Shown here piece by piece: positions 1 to 9,515 of a DNA stretch of 62,006 bases (the first letter of the stretch is position 1; each line of letters opens with the position of its first letter). The position numbers and the translations under genes are program-made. The DNA is from Pseudoalteromonas piscicida (GTDB taxonomy: Bacteria; Pseudomonadota; Gammaproteobacteria; Enterobacterales; Alteromonadaceae). The stretch is taken from NCBI RefSeq assembly GCF_002744175.1, contig NZ_NKHF01000105.1, positions 1 through 62,006 of the forward strand. Direction: 5' to 3'. The notes under the pieces were generated by a model. It saw only the letters and a program-made list of their open reading frames with translations, made no database searches and was not told the origin of the DNA.

Positions 1-1682
1 TTGGCACTTACGTCAATTTGATTGGCGGTGACGTCTAGGTTGGTTGCTGCATCGGCAATCACCGACTTTTTACTCTCCAGTGCCAGTTGTTGTTTGGCGC
101 TGGCAATAAAGGTTTTATTGGTGAGTAGTCGAATTGCGCTTTTAACACTGCCCAGTTGTATGTCTTTGGCTGCAAAAATGTTCATCGCGCCAAGTTGCGC
201 AAGCCAGTGAATATAGGGCTGCTTTTTATCCCCATGTAATACCAGCTGCTGCTTGCTCGCTAAAGTTTGCAACACAATATGTGGGGTATTTGGGGTGTCA
301 TCAAACATCAATAGGTTTTGGCCACGAGAGCAGAGCACGTTCTGGGTGTTATTAGCACTAGTAACAACCGAAGGTTGGGTGTCGTTAATGGCAAAGCCTA
401 AAATATAACTTTGGTCTGGGTCATTGTTCATACAACCGATGAGTACATTACTGTCTGGCAGCAGTGGAAAGTGTAATCCTGTAGGCTGCTTTTGACCGCG
501 ACAGACATATTGTGTGAGGCGCTTTACCGACTCGGTCACCTGATCATCAAAATGTACTTGCGTGGCATATTGCCCTTGCGTATCTACATGAGGGTTGGTC
601 TTTGAACCAGACAGCGAGCGCACTGTGGCGGTAAACACCATCGGCTTGGGGCTATGCTCTGGGGGAGTAATACGAATTGGCTCACCCCGTGGTACACAAA
701 CCGACTCGCTATGGTGAGCAACTTGGTTTGGGTCATTAGCGCTGCCTTGTTTATACACCTGTTTACTGCGGATACAAGTATAATCGCCACCTTTCGCTGT
801 GCCCAATTTACCATTTAACGAAAACGAATAACCGGCATTGGCTTCGGCCACATTTCCTACCAGCGTGACTTCATTTTTACCTTGTTGATAGGCAAGCTCG
901 AGATTGCCGGTGCGCTCAAATTGCTCAGCGGGATTCTGTGCAGCAGGTTCAAAATAGCTACGTTGCGCCGAGCTGACCGAGGTTGGCGGATGGGCATTCA
1001 TATGCACTTGTGAGCCACCCATTCTAAAACGATGGCGGCTTTGGCACTGCGTAAACCCAACAAAGCCAGTTTCATGTTCGTGAACCAGGCCATCTTTATC
1101 CGTTACCGACAGCAAACCTCGCTCAATATACGGGCTTGCGAGATTCCCCTCGGCAATCACTATCGACTCAATAAAGTCATGGCATTCAAACCAATAAATT
1201 AGCCCGTATTTTGCTAACAGCCGGGTGAAAAAGGTGTAGTCGTTTTCTAGCGCTTGTACGCACTGTGGTAGCGTGGGTAAATCTTTAGTGACACGCCATT
1301 TTATACATTCTTGTGAATAGCCTGCCTTCAAAATAAGAGAGTTGATTAAAGAGTGTACAGTTGTGTTTACGAAAACCTGACTTTTTTCTGTCCGCTTTAA
1401 TAACTCCATTCTGGGCATAAGGGTTATCTCATAGGAGTTAGTATGCTCAGAGGTGATGGTTGAGCGGATCTCAAACAGAGTTCCCGTGAAAAAAGCGCTT
1501 GTTTGGTCTGGATTGATTATTTCAAAAGTTACATCATTACCAACCAAAAGTTCGAATGAAAGATCAGAGTCTGATTCTAAAGTACTACGACAAACGAAAC
1601 CTTCATTGATACAAGTGGTTAGTTCAAAGTTGACCACGTGTGTGGTTTGGCTTGTGCCGTAAACTGCCATCCTTGTGTGCAT
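1..1682 (-). CDS. vgrG: VgrG/TssI spike protein, C-terminus cut by window edge
   Basis: Reading the minus strand from an ATG at 1682 gives an open frame of 560 codons to the left edge. The stop lies outside the window. An in-frame ATG at 1670 is an alternative start, but the AAGG before it is too close to serve as a ribosome site. The N-terminal part follows the gp27-like fold of VgrG (the segment around residues 135-160 reads LENDYTFFTRLLAKYGLIYW). Later come the gp5-like OB region (QYATQVHFDD, then HFPLLPDSNVLIG) and a DUF2345-like repetitive beta-helix start. It would form the trimeric tip of the T6SS tube. It is divergent from the tss operon and differs strongly from the second VgrG at 20.0 kb, so it probably carries another effector to the left. 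Confidence 0.85.
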   Translation of the reverse strand, partial: MHTRMAVYGTSQTTHVVNFELTTCINEGFVCRSTLESDSDLSFELLVGNDVTFEIINPDQTSAFFTGTLFEIRSTITSEHTNSYEITLMPRMELLKRTEKSQVFVNTTVHSLINSLILKAGYSQECIKWRVTKDLPTLPQCVQALENDYTFFTRLLAKYGLIYWFECHDFIESIVIAEGNLASPYIERGLLSVTDKDGLVHEHETGFVGFTQCQSRHRFRMGGSQVHMNAHPPTSVSSAQRSYFEPAAQNPAEQFERTGNLELAYQQGKNEVTLVGNVAEANAGYSFSLNGKLGTAKGGDYTCIRSKQVYKQGSANDPNQVAHHSESVCVPRGEPIRITPPEHSPKPMVFTATVRSLSGSKTNPHVDTQGQYATQVHFDDQVTESVKRLTQYVCRGQKQPTGLHFPLLPDSNVLIGCMNNDPDQSYILGFAINDTQPSVVTSANNTQNVLCSRGQNLLMFDDTPNTPHIVLQTLASKQQLVLHGDKKQPYIHWLAQLGAMNIFAAKDIQLGSVKSAIRLLTNKTFIASAKQQLALESKKSVIADAATNLDVTANQIDVSA

Positions 1683-2265
1683 GTTATTTAACCTACGCTG
1701 TGTTGCAGACGCTTTCAGTGGTCCACTATTTTTGGTTAATGTTATGTAAACAGTAATTGTTTATGTAATTATCTGTTATTAGTTTAATTCATAATATAAA
1801 TAAGGTTATTACAGTATCTTGGTGTAATGCAAGTGTGTTTTAAAATTGCCTTTTAGTATTAATTTGATATTAAGGTTGATCTAAAAAACTGGTTTGTGTA
1901 TCTTATGCGCCGTTCGAGAATGTACATCAAAAACCCGGTTTCTTAGTGTGGTTTTTGTTTTCAGGGAAGTGGTAATCTCAACGAGTTACAAGAAACCTTA
2001 ATGCAAAATGAATTGATTTTTTGGTTTTTACTCCTTCCCTATGATCTTCTTGAGTCTTTATTAAATTCAATAAAAACAGTAGTTTGCAATAAGCTTGTGG
2101 AGAATTATGAATATTAATTTAGTATTCAGTTACGAACTGCATACTTGTGCACTGTAATTTCTTGTTAAATAGTTAAATCAATTGTATTTTTGCTATTGTA
2201 CTGGAAATTAAAAAGATTAATTATTTCCAATAATCTATTTTGGATGTCTTATAGTTGAGGCGAAT
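1683..2265. other. 583-bp divergent intergenic region, vgrG / tssJ
   Basis: AT-rich stretch between two divergent T6SS transcription units, with no convincing open frame. It must contain both promoters. I looked for sigma-54 (-24/-12) elements and found none with the right GG-to-GC spacing. No sigma-70 site was clear enough to mark. The tssJ ribosome site (GAGG before ATG 2266) is at its right end. Confidence 0.5.
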
Positions 2266-2721
2266 ATGGCTAGGAATGCTTTATTTATAATGGTTTTATT
2301 TTTAACGGGTTGCATGTCTACTTACGTCAAGCTGGATGTAACTGCGACGGATAACATAAATTTAAACCAATTTGACGAGCCACTACCTGTGGTATTAAAA
2401 GTTTATCAACTTACAGATATTCAGGCATTTAAAAATTCTACCTTCGAACAGCTGTGGAAATCGGATAAATCGATTCTTGCAAATACGCTAGTGACTGTAG
2501 AAGAGCGGACCGTAAATCCATCTGATCGGGTTAAAATTGAGTTTGAACAGGCCGAATCGGCAAAGTATGTCGCATTTGTAGCATTGTTTAGAGATAGAAC
2601 GGGCGGAAAGTGGCGAGCGTTTTATGACTTAAACGATTGGCCTGTGCCGCTTTCTACCTCTCTTGATATTGAAATTACGAGTAATTCTCTTCGTTTACCT
2701 GATGTTGAGGAGAACAAGTAA
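2266..2721 (+). CDS. tssJ: T6SS outer-membrane lipoprotein TssJ
   Basis: A 151-residue lipoprotein that anchors the T6SS membrane complex to the outer membrane and binds the periplasmic end of TssM. It has a short hydrophobic signal and a lipobox ending LTGC, with the lipidated Cys at residue 16. The rest fits the small beta-sandwich of TssJ (VVLKVYQLTD near residue 45). It is the first gene of the operon and its stop overlaps the tssK start by one base, which suggests translational coupling. Length and position are both typical. Confidence 0.88.
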   Translation: MARNALFIMVLFLTGCMSTYVKLDVTATDNINLNQFDEPLPVVLKVYQLTDIQAFKNSTFEQLWKSDKSILANTLVTVEERTVNPSDRVKIEFEQAESAKYVAFVALFRDRTGGKWRAFYDLNDWPVPLSTSLDIEITSNSLRLPDVEENK

Positions 2722-4061
2722 TGCAGCATAATAACGTGTACAAACCGGTATGGGCTGAAGGGCTAATGTTAAGCCAACAGCATCTGCAACTGTTTGACCA
2801 ATACCAGCAAGCTCAGCTAGTAGGCGTGCAACAAAGTTTAAAAGACAATGCATTTGGCATTGAGCGGTGTGTTTTTGATGAGTCAGCATTGGCTAAAGGT
2901 GTAGTCAAGCTACATAGTATCTCTGCAATTTTTAAAAGTGGTCGTCATATTCAACATGTGTTTACTGAGCATGAAGCGCCTATGTTTGAGCTAGATGACA
3001 CAAAAAACGAGTACACCATAAGTATTGCACTAGCCAACAACCACTCAGTGAGCAATATCCAAGGTTATCCACAAACTGGGCAACTTAGCGCCTATGATTG
3101 TGACTTCGTTGAGCTTCAAGACGCCCATGACCCTAATCGTAAAGCTGAAGTGATGGTCGCTAAACCCAAACTTATGTTGGTCGAGCATAGTGCGAGCAAT
3201 AGCTTTATTGAGCAACTTCCTTGCATCAAAGTTCGCCGCGGTGAGCACGGCCTCTTTGAACTTGATCATAATTATATTCCCCCAGTATTAAATATTAAGG
3301 CCCATGCTTACTTGTCTGAGCGAATAAATAAGCTGGTTAATATGATAGAAGCCAAGTATATGGCGTTACTTACAAACCGAGCAAGTATGGGCATAGTTGA
3401 AGACTTTGGGCCAACAGAATTGAAGCATTTTTTGTTGCTACAAGCCTTTAGCTCAGTGTTTCCAGAAATCAAACAGTTTTCAAGTGCTACTAGAGTGAGC
3501 CCTGATTCGCTATTTATGTCGCTGAATAAGCTGATTTGTCAGCTTATTAACTTTGAACCTGATGGTAGTCAATTTGAGTTGCCGAGTTATGAACATCAGG
3601 ACCTTACCCATAGCTTTGGATTAATCGAGTCTCATATTCAGACGCTCATTGGTTCTATTAGCGCGGCTCGTTCTTCTGATCTGGCATTAACGGCAATTTC
3701 TCAATCTATTTTTGAGCTAAAAGAGTTAGACAGTAATTCATTGACTCGAGGTGAGATCTATATTGCGGCCTTCTATGAGCATGAATCTACGCAATGGATC
3801 GAGTTGTTTGCAGAGCAAGTTAAGCTTGCAGCACCAAGTCAGCTAGAGATTTTAATCGCCTCTGCACTTGGCGGCGTCAAATTAACACATTGCCAGCGCC
3901 CACCTAATAGAGTGTCAGTTAAGGGCGGTTATGAATATTTTAAAGTTGAACCTCATGGAGCGGCTTGGGAACAAGTTGTACAAGAATTAGCATTAAGAAT
4001 TTTTGTGCCATTTAGCCTTCAAGGCGTGAAACTGGAAGTAGTTTCGGTGGCAAACACATAA
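2721..4061 (+). CDS. tssK: T6SS baseplate protein TssK
   Basis: A 446-residue cytoplasmic protein that joins the TssEFG baseplate to the TssJLM membrane complex. The N-terminal signature of the family is clear (VYKPVWAEGLMLSQQHLQLF, residues 6-25). Length matches TssK proteins. The start codon overlaps the tssJ stop, and tssL follows after 16 bases, as in the common JKL order. Confidence 0.93.
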   Translation: MQHNNVYKPVWAEGLMLSQQHLQLFDQYQQAQLVGVQQSLKDNAFGIERCVFDESALAKGVVKLHSISAIFKSGRHIQHVFTEHEAPMFELDDTKNEYTISIALANNHSVSNIQGYPQTGQLSAYDCDFVELQDAHDPNRKAEVMVAKPKLMLVEHSASNSFIEQLPCIKVRRGEHGLFELDHNYIPPVLNIKAHAYLSERINKLVNMIEAKYMALLTNRASMGIVEDFGPTELKHFLLLQAFSSVFPEIKQFSSATRVSPDSLFMSLNKLICQLINFEPDGSQFELPSYEHQDLTHSFGLIESHIQTLIGSISAARSSDLALTAISQSIFELKELDSNSLTRGEIYIAAFYEHESTQWIELFAEQVKLAAPSQLEILIASALGGVKLTHCQRPPNRVSVKGGYEYFKVEPHGAAWEQVVQELALRIFVPFSLQGVKLEVVSVANT

Positions 4062-4077
4062 ACAATAGGTAAAGGTC

Positions 4078-4800
4078 ATGGAAGCGTCGAAAAATAAATC
4101 CGAATTAGTCGCCTGTATTTCACCGGTACTTGAAGTGCTTACTTCAATTCGTCAAGGTGGGGCAGATCACCAAGGCGTTGATGGCTTACGTAGTAAGGTC
4201 ATGGATGCTTTTGATGAATATGAAAAAAGCTGTTACGACGCGCGGATCGGCGCATCAGAAATGCAAGAGGCAAAATTCGCCTTAACTGCGTTAGTTGATG
4301 AGCAGATCATGACAGCGCAAAAGCCATACAGCATGGAATGGATGGCGCGACCTTTACAGCTAGAGCTATTTGGCAATATGCGTGCAGGTGAAGCATTTTT
4401 TGAAAAGTTAGAAAATATTCGCCGTGCATCCGCTCAGCAGCGCACGGTGCTTGAAGTGTACTTTGTTTGCCTGCAATTAGGGTTCGAAGGGGTATATAAA
4501 ATTAAGGGTGTCGAGCAGCTCAAGGCGCTTATGCTAGATATCAGAGCGCAATTAGAAGAACTTTCTGGCCCTGCTAAATTACAGCTCTCAGACCATGCAA
4601 AACCTCACGAAAGTATGGTAGCAAAGGTCGGTAGGAATTTACCTTACTGGGTTATTTTATCAATAACACTAGCACTATTAGCTTGTATGTACGTTGGTTC
4701 TACCTATTTCATTGAGAACCGTGCGGATCAGCAAGTTGTGCAAATCGATAAGCATATTGAAGTTTTAACGCAGTTAGAGAAAACAGGGAAAGCGAGGTAG
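4078..4800 (+). CDS. tssL: T6SS inner-membrane protein TssL (DotU family)
   Basis: A 240-residue DotU/TssL protein. The cytoplasmic helical domain fills residues 1-180 (FALTALVDEQIM and RPLQLELFG are typical). One transmembrane helix lies near residues 188-212. It ends soon after the membrane helix, so this is the short form without an OmpA/peptidoglycan-binding extension. It partners TssM in the inner membrane. ATG 4078 follows an AAGG stretch, and tssM starts 4 bases after the stop. Confidence 0.92.
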   Translation: MEASKNKSELVACISPVLEVLTSIRQGGADHQGVDGLRSKVMDAFDEYEKSCYDARIGASEMQEAKFALTALVDEQIMTAQKPYSMEWMARPLQLELFGNMRAGEAFFEKLENIRRASAQQRTVLEVYFVCLQLGFEGVYKIKGVEQLKALMLDIRAQLEELSGPAKLQLSDHAKPHESMVAKVGRNLPYWVILSITLALLACMYVGSTYFIENRADQQVVQIDKHIEVLTQLEKTGKAR

Positions 4801-4804
4801 CAAG

Positions 4805-7800
4805 ATGTCAGGAGTGAATCGTAGTGGGCTAGTGCACTTAGTTTTAGGGTTTTTATCGTCTCGTGCGACGGCGCATTGGTTTGGGATCATCGCGATCTTA
4901 ACGCTGATCTGGTTTGCGGGTCGCTTTGTTGGTCTTGAAGATCAAAACCATCGCTTGATGGTAATGGGAGCGGTATTTGGCTTATTTTGCTTATCATTGT
5001 TAGTCCGTTGGTTGTGGGTAAAACGATCTGGCGATAAATTAGCAAAAGAAATTGCTAACAACCACGCTGGCACCGAGGCTGAAGTCGAAGAAATTAAAGC
5101 AAAAATGGAAGAAGCATTGTCTGCTTTAAAAGCTTCGCATTTAGGCGCCGGATATCGCGGTAACGCTGCACTCTATGCATTACCATGGTATATGATTATC
5201 GGACCGTCGGCTGCAGGTAAAAGCACTTTATTTGCAAACTCTGGTCTGCATTTCCCTTATTCAAAATCAAATCAGCTGCATATTCAGGGATTTGGCGGTA
5301 CACGCAATTGTGACTGGTGGTTTTCAGACCAAGCTGTCCTTATCGATACTGCGGGACGCTATACTACGGAAGAGTCCGACAACGAACAGTGGCTCTCATT
5401 TTTAAAGTTACTTCGTAAATATCGTGCTAAGCAGCCGATTAATGGGGTAATGGTCGCTATTAGCGTCGCCGATATTCTTACTTCAGATAGTGAACAGATC
5501 CGAGATCACGTTAAACAGATCCGCGCTCGCATCGAAGAGCTTATTAACCAACTTGGACTGATTTTTCCGGTATATGTGGTATTTACTAAATGCGATTTGA
5601 TCAGTGGTTTCGAACCATTTTTTAATGAGCTAAGTGAAGATGAGCGGAAACAGCCGTGGGGAGCATACTTACTAGAAGATGACGGAACCAATACTGGTGA
5701 AGTGGCAAGCGAAAACTTCTCAAAACACCTAACGGGGTTATACCAGCGCTTATGTGATCAGCGTTTGGTTAAAATGACACGCGAACGCAATGCTCAGCGA
5801 AAGCAGCTGATTTACGATTTTCCAAACCAGTTTAAGGCTGCATCTGCAAAGGTTGAAGAGTTTATCGACACGCTGTTTAAAGAAAACCCTTATCAAGAAG
5901 TCCCTTGGTTTGCTGGCGTTTATTTTACCTCAGGAACACAAGAGGGAACGCCTATTGAACGCAGTGCAACGAGTAGACTTTCCACCTTCCGTTCGGTGTT
6001 GTTCGAATATCGTCAAGAAAGCATTACTTCAGCATTCTTTATTAATCAGGTCTTCAAAGATGTGTTATTTAAGTTGCAGGACTTAACTCGTGGCAATCGC
6101 AAGAAACGCCGCGTGCAAAAGTGGCTTAAAGGCTTTGCAGTGTGTTTATGTGTTACCTCAGTTTTTGCGTTAGCTGGCCTACTAGTCAATTCGTACACTC
6201 ACAATCAACAACTTCTAGTAACAGGTGATAAGTTGACAACGGCGGTGGTTAATACCCGAGTCGAAAACCAGCCATTGACTGAACAGTTTAACTCGACATT
6301 GTCATTGTTCTCGCATTATCAGGAGCTGATTAGTTACGAGAAAAAGCTACCTTGGTATTTCCTACTCGGCGTTTATAGCGCTGACAATACCATTGAACCA
6401 ATTGAGCAAGTATTGCGCCAACGCGTTCAGGCTTTGATTGGTGAGCCAAGTTCTGAGTTGGTGCAGCATGCTTTATTTGAAAGTCATCAAAATTGGACCG
6501 CACTATTAAGCACAGAAGAACAAGTGGCTAAACGCATTGAGCCAAAGCTACGTGATAAATACTACCAGGCGCTGAAGTTACAGCTAATGATGAGTAGTGA
6601 GTTTGCACGTTTAGACCAGGATTATGCTAAGTCTGAACTACTTGATTACACCGCAGACAGATTAGCATTGATGCTGAATGAAGATACTCAAGCGTTAAAT
6701 GAACAATTATCAGCTTTAATTGATTTTTATTTAGCCCAACTCGCTGTAGAGCCAAGCAATCAGCAGCTAGCTACATGGCAAAACAATGAGTTTTTAGTTA
6801 ATCAGGCACGTTCAGACTTGATGAGCGCACCAGAACCCGCAGCTTTATATGAACAGATCAAAGCAAAAGTGACGGTTTCTAAAGCGGCATTAACCTTAGA
6901 CCAGATGATGCAGCAAAACAATAAAACGTTTTTGCAATCAAAGTTAAGTATTCCGTATGTTTACACTAAAGAAGCGTGGGAAAATGAAGTGTTTGATGCA
7001 ATCAAGATTGCCGCGAATCGAGCTTTTTCAGGTGACTGGGTAATGGGTACAGAGAACCCAGAGAACCAAGGTTCGGTGGATGAAGCAAAAGCCAGTGCCT
7101 TGGTCAAATCGATCCGTGCTCTGTATTTTAGAGATTATGCAAACGCTTGGTTTGAATTTTTAAATTCGGTTGAGATAAGCCCATTCAATACCAGTAATGC
7201 AGCGAGCCTAACTTTAGCGCAATTATCCTCAGCAGAAGGCCCACTAGTTGATTTGATGGCATCTATTGACGAGAACGTCAATCTAAGTGATACGCCAACT
7301 AAAAAGGTAAAAACAGAAAAGTTAGCAGAGCAAGCCAATGCTTTGTTGGCTAAATCGAACAACAGCAAAATGCAAGATGCCAAAATTAAAGCGGCATCTA
7401 AAACTCGGGTGCCAGAATTATCTAGCCGATTTGCAGATCTTCGTCGATACACTGCCAAAGGTGAAGAAAACGCACGCTCTGACTACCTAGAGCAATATTT
7501 AGGTGCGTTAAGTGCATTTCACTCAGACATTAAAACGATTGCTGCGAGTAATAACGATGATTACATGGCAACATCGTTTACCCAAACCTTACTCAATGGT
7601 GATAGTAAAAACCATGCGTTGCAGAGTGCATGGGTGGTGGTAGAAAGCCAAGTTAGGGCCCTTGATCCAGATACCAAGCAAGCGCTTGAAAAGCTATTAA
7701 AAGCGCCGCTATTAGCAAGCGTACAGACGGTAATGAATGAAGCTAAAGTGCAGCTAAACGAGCGCTGGACTAACCAAGTGTTCTTAACCTACAAAGACAA

Positions 7801-8515
7801 TGTTCGTGGTAAATATCCGTTTAATATTGCAGGCCCCGACGCCGCTGTTGAAGACATCAGTGAGCTGTTGAATCAAGAGTCAGGGATATTTTGGCAGTTT
7901 ATGACCGAAAACCTTTCACCTTATTTACGCCTAAAACGCGGTGAGTGGGTGGAAAAGACTTGGAATGGCATTGGCATTGGTTTTAAGCCAGGTGTGTTAG
8001 ATAAACTCACTAAAGCCAGAAAAGTAACACGCTCGTTGTTCCCACGTGATGGTTCAGAGGTAGGGATCAGCTTTCAAATGATGCCCGTCGCACAAAGGGG
8101 CTTAAAAGAAACGTACATAGGGTTTAGTGATCAGAACTATCGTTATCGAAACGAACCTGAAGAGTGGCGCCGCTTTAATTGGCCTGCAAGAGCTGGGACG
8201 GAGAAAGCCGTTGTATATGGCCTTGACAGCAATGGCCGCAGAATTGAAATTGAAAAATCTGGACCATGGGCGTTTTTGAAGGTGCTTAACGAAGCAAACG
8301 TAAAGTGGGTACGTGGAACTGAGTTTATGGCGACTTGGCAACTAGAACGAGAGGCTGAAGAAAATAGCGCGCCTATCCAAGTCCAAGTAGCGCTCAAATC
8401 CAGCAGAAATAGCGGCATATTTAGCAAGTACTTTATGACGTCTTTTGCATTACCGGAGTCACTGTTTGATACCAGCGTAAATGTTGCATCCAGTGATAAC
8501 GTGGCATTGAGGTAG
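4805..8515 (+). CDS. tssM: T6SS inner-membrane protein TssM (IcmF family)
   Basis: A 1236-residue IcmF/TssM protein, the largest part of the membrane complex. Two N-terminal membrane segments span about residues 25-43 and 51-71. A complete Walker A motif (GPSAAGKST, residues 133-141) follows, so this TssM belongs to those that may bind nucleotide. A third membrane helix lies near residue 440-463. The long periplasmic part ends in the C-terminal domain that contacts TssJ. Full length, with no frameshift. Confidence 0.95.
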   Translation: MSGVNRSGLVHLVLGFLSSRATAHWFGIIAILTLIWFAGRFVGLEDQNHRLMVMGAVFGLFCLSLLVRWLWVKRSGDKLAKEIANNHAGTEAEVEEIKAKMEEALSALKASHLGAGYRGNAALYALPWYMIIGPSAAGKSTLFANSGLHFPYSKSNQLHIQGFGGTRNCDWWFSDQAVLIDTAGRYTTEESDNEQWLSFLKLLRKYRAKQPINGVMVAISVADILTSDSEQIRDHVKQIRARIEELINQLGLIFPVYVVFTKCDLISGFEPFFNELSEDERKQPWGAYLLEDDGTNTGEVASENFSKHLTGLYQRLCDQRLVKMTRERNAQRKQLIYDFPNQFKAASAKVEEFIDTLFKENPYQEVPWFAGVYFTSGTQEGTPIERSATSRLSTFRSVLFEYRQESITSAFFINQVFKDVLFKLQDLTRGNRKKRRVQKWLKGFAVCLCVTSVFALAGLLVNSYTHNQQLLVTGDKLTTAVVNTRVENQPLTEQFNSTLSLFSHYQELISYEKKLPWYFLLGVYSADNTIEPIEQVLRQRVQALIGEPSSELVQHALFESHQNWTALLSTEEQVAKRIEPKLRDKYYQALKLQLMMSSEFARLDQDYAKSELLDYTADRLALMLNEDTQALNEQLSALIDFYLAQLAVEPSNQQLATWQNNEFLVNQARSDLMSAPEPAALYEQIKAKVTVSKAALTLDQMMQQNNKTFLQSKLSIPYVYTKEAWENEVFDAIKIAANRAFSGDWVMGTENPENQGSVDEAKASALVKSIRALYFRDYANAWFEFLNSVEISPFNTSNAASLTLAQLSSAEGPLVDLMASIDENVNLSDTPTKKVKTEKLAEQANALLAKSNNSKMQDAKIKAASKTRVPELSSRFADLRRYTAKGEENARSDYLEQYLGALSAFHSDIKTIAASNNDDYMATSFTQTLLNGDSKNHALQSAWVVVESQVRALDPDTKQALEKLLKAPLLASVQTVMNEAKVQLNERWTNQVFLTYKDNVRGKYPFNIAGPDAAVEDISELLNQESGIFWQFMTENLSPYLRLKRGEWVEKTWNGIGIGFKPGVLDKLTKARKVTRSLFPRDGSEVGISFQMMPVAQRGLKETYIGFSDQNYRYRNEPEEWRRFNWPARAGTEKAVVYGLDSNGRRIEIEKSGPWAFLKVLNEANVKWVRGTEFMATWQLEREAEENSAPIQVQVALKSSRNSGIFSKYFMTSFALPESLFDTSVNVASSDNVALR

Positions 8516-8522
8516 GATCGGT

Positions 8523-9515
8523 ATGTTTGGTTTTTTTAACAGTAAAAAAGTCGCCAAAGTGCCGACGACGCAGCCTTTTGGATTTATGGGGAAGAGTCCC
8601 ATCCAAGCCGATTTCATTAAGTTTAACGTCGACTCGAGAGAAGCAATTACCCTAGAGCGCTGGCTACAAGAAGGTTATGCCGACATGAATCGACAGGCAC
8701 AGGGGCAAGATAGCGTCGCACAAAAAGAACAATCAACACTATTTTTTATTGCATCGGGCCAGGACGAAAACTGTTTACTAGGCACTTTGCAACCCAGTGA
8801 AGATAAAAGCGGCAGACAATATCCATTTTGCTCATTTGTGCTCTCTAGTAATGCTGACTACAAGCAAAATCCAGCATTTTTATTTAGCGAATGCGACAGC
8901 GCTTTTAAATCTTTAAGCTTAAATCATGAATTGATCAGAAACTGCAGTAACGTGGAGCAAATGCGCCGCAGTGCACAAGCGCTTAAACAAGTAAGTGATC
9001 TCGTTTCGATGCCCATCGATTTTGATAAAGCGATGTCGGCTTTGCGTGCATCACCTATCCAACGAGTGTGGGATGCACTGGAATTAGGTGATTTAGATCA
9101 GCGGGCTCAGCTTATTGGTCAAGTGATGTCGGCGCTAAAAATGGTCAAAAATCAGGGTTGTCTACGTTGTCAGTTTGGCTTGAAACTGCCTATGCCACAA
9201 ATGGGGGAGGACACTCATTTATTGGGGGCATTTTGGCTTCATCTCATTACTAATATGGTTGCAGATCATCACTGGCAACCCTGGTGTTTTTATAATTACG
9301 GACAGCTAAGTCAGCGTGCGTCGCTGGTGGTGTATTGCAGGCCAATGCCAGCATCCTATTTTTCATCTGTGTGGCTTGAGCACAATAGCCTGTCAACAAC
9401 CATAAACCTTACCGGTACGCTGCCGCAGCATCCAGTGACACCACACATGTATGAATTAGCAAAAGCGTCGAATATGAGTGTATTCGATGCTTTAAGAAGT
9501 TGGAGTAAGCTATGA
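8523..9515 (+). CDS. tagF: T6SS-associated protein TagF
   Basis: A 330-residue protein with the DUF2094/TagF N-terminus (FGFMGKSPIQADFI near residue 20; family members read GKLPxxGDFI). In Pseudomonas aeruginosa TagF represses T6SS after translation and works with the PpkA/PppA phosphorylation switch. No ppkA, pppA or fha gene is in this window, so its input here is unclear. The last 4 bases overlap tssA (ATGA), showing coupling. The start follows tssM by 7 bases. Confidence 0.85.
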   Translation: MFGFFNSKKVAKVPTTQPFGFMGKSPIQADFIKFNVDSREAITLERWLQEGYADMNRQAQGQDSVAQKEQSTLFFIASGQDENCLLGTLQPSEDKSGRQYPFCSFVLSSNADYKQNPAFLFSECDSAFKSLSLNHELIRNCSNVEQMRRSAQALKQVSDLVSMPIDFDKAMSALRASPIQRVWDALELGDLDQRAQLIGQVMSALKMVKNQGCLRCQFGLKLPMPQMGEDTHLLGAFWLHLITNMVADHHWQPWCFYNYGQLSQRASLVVYCRPMPASYFSSVWLEHNSLSTTINLTGTLPQHPVTPHMYELAKASNMSVFDALRSWSKL

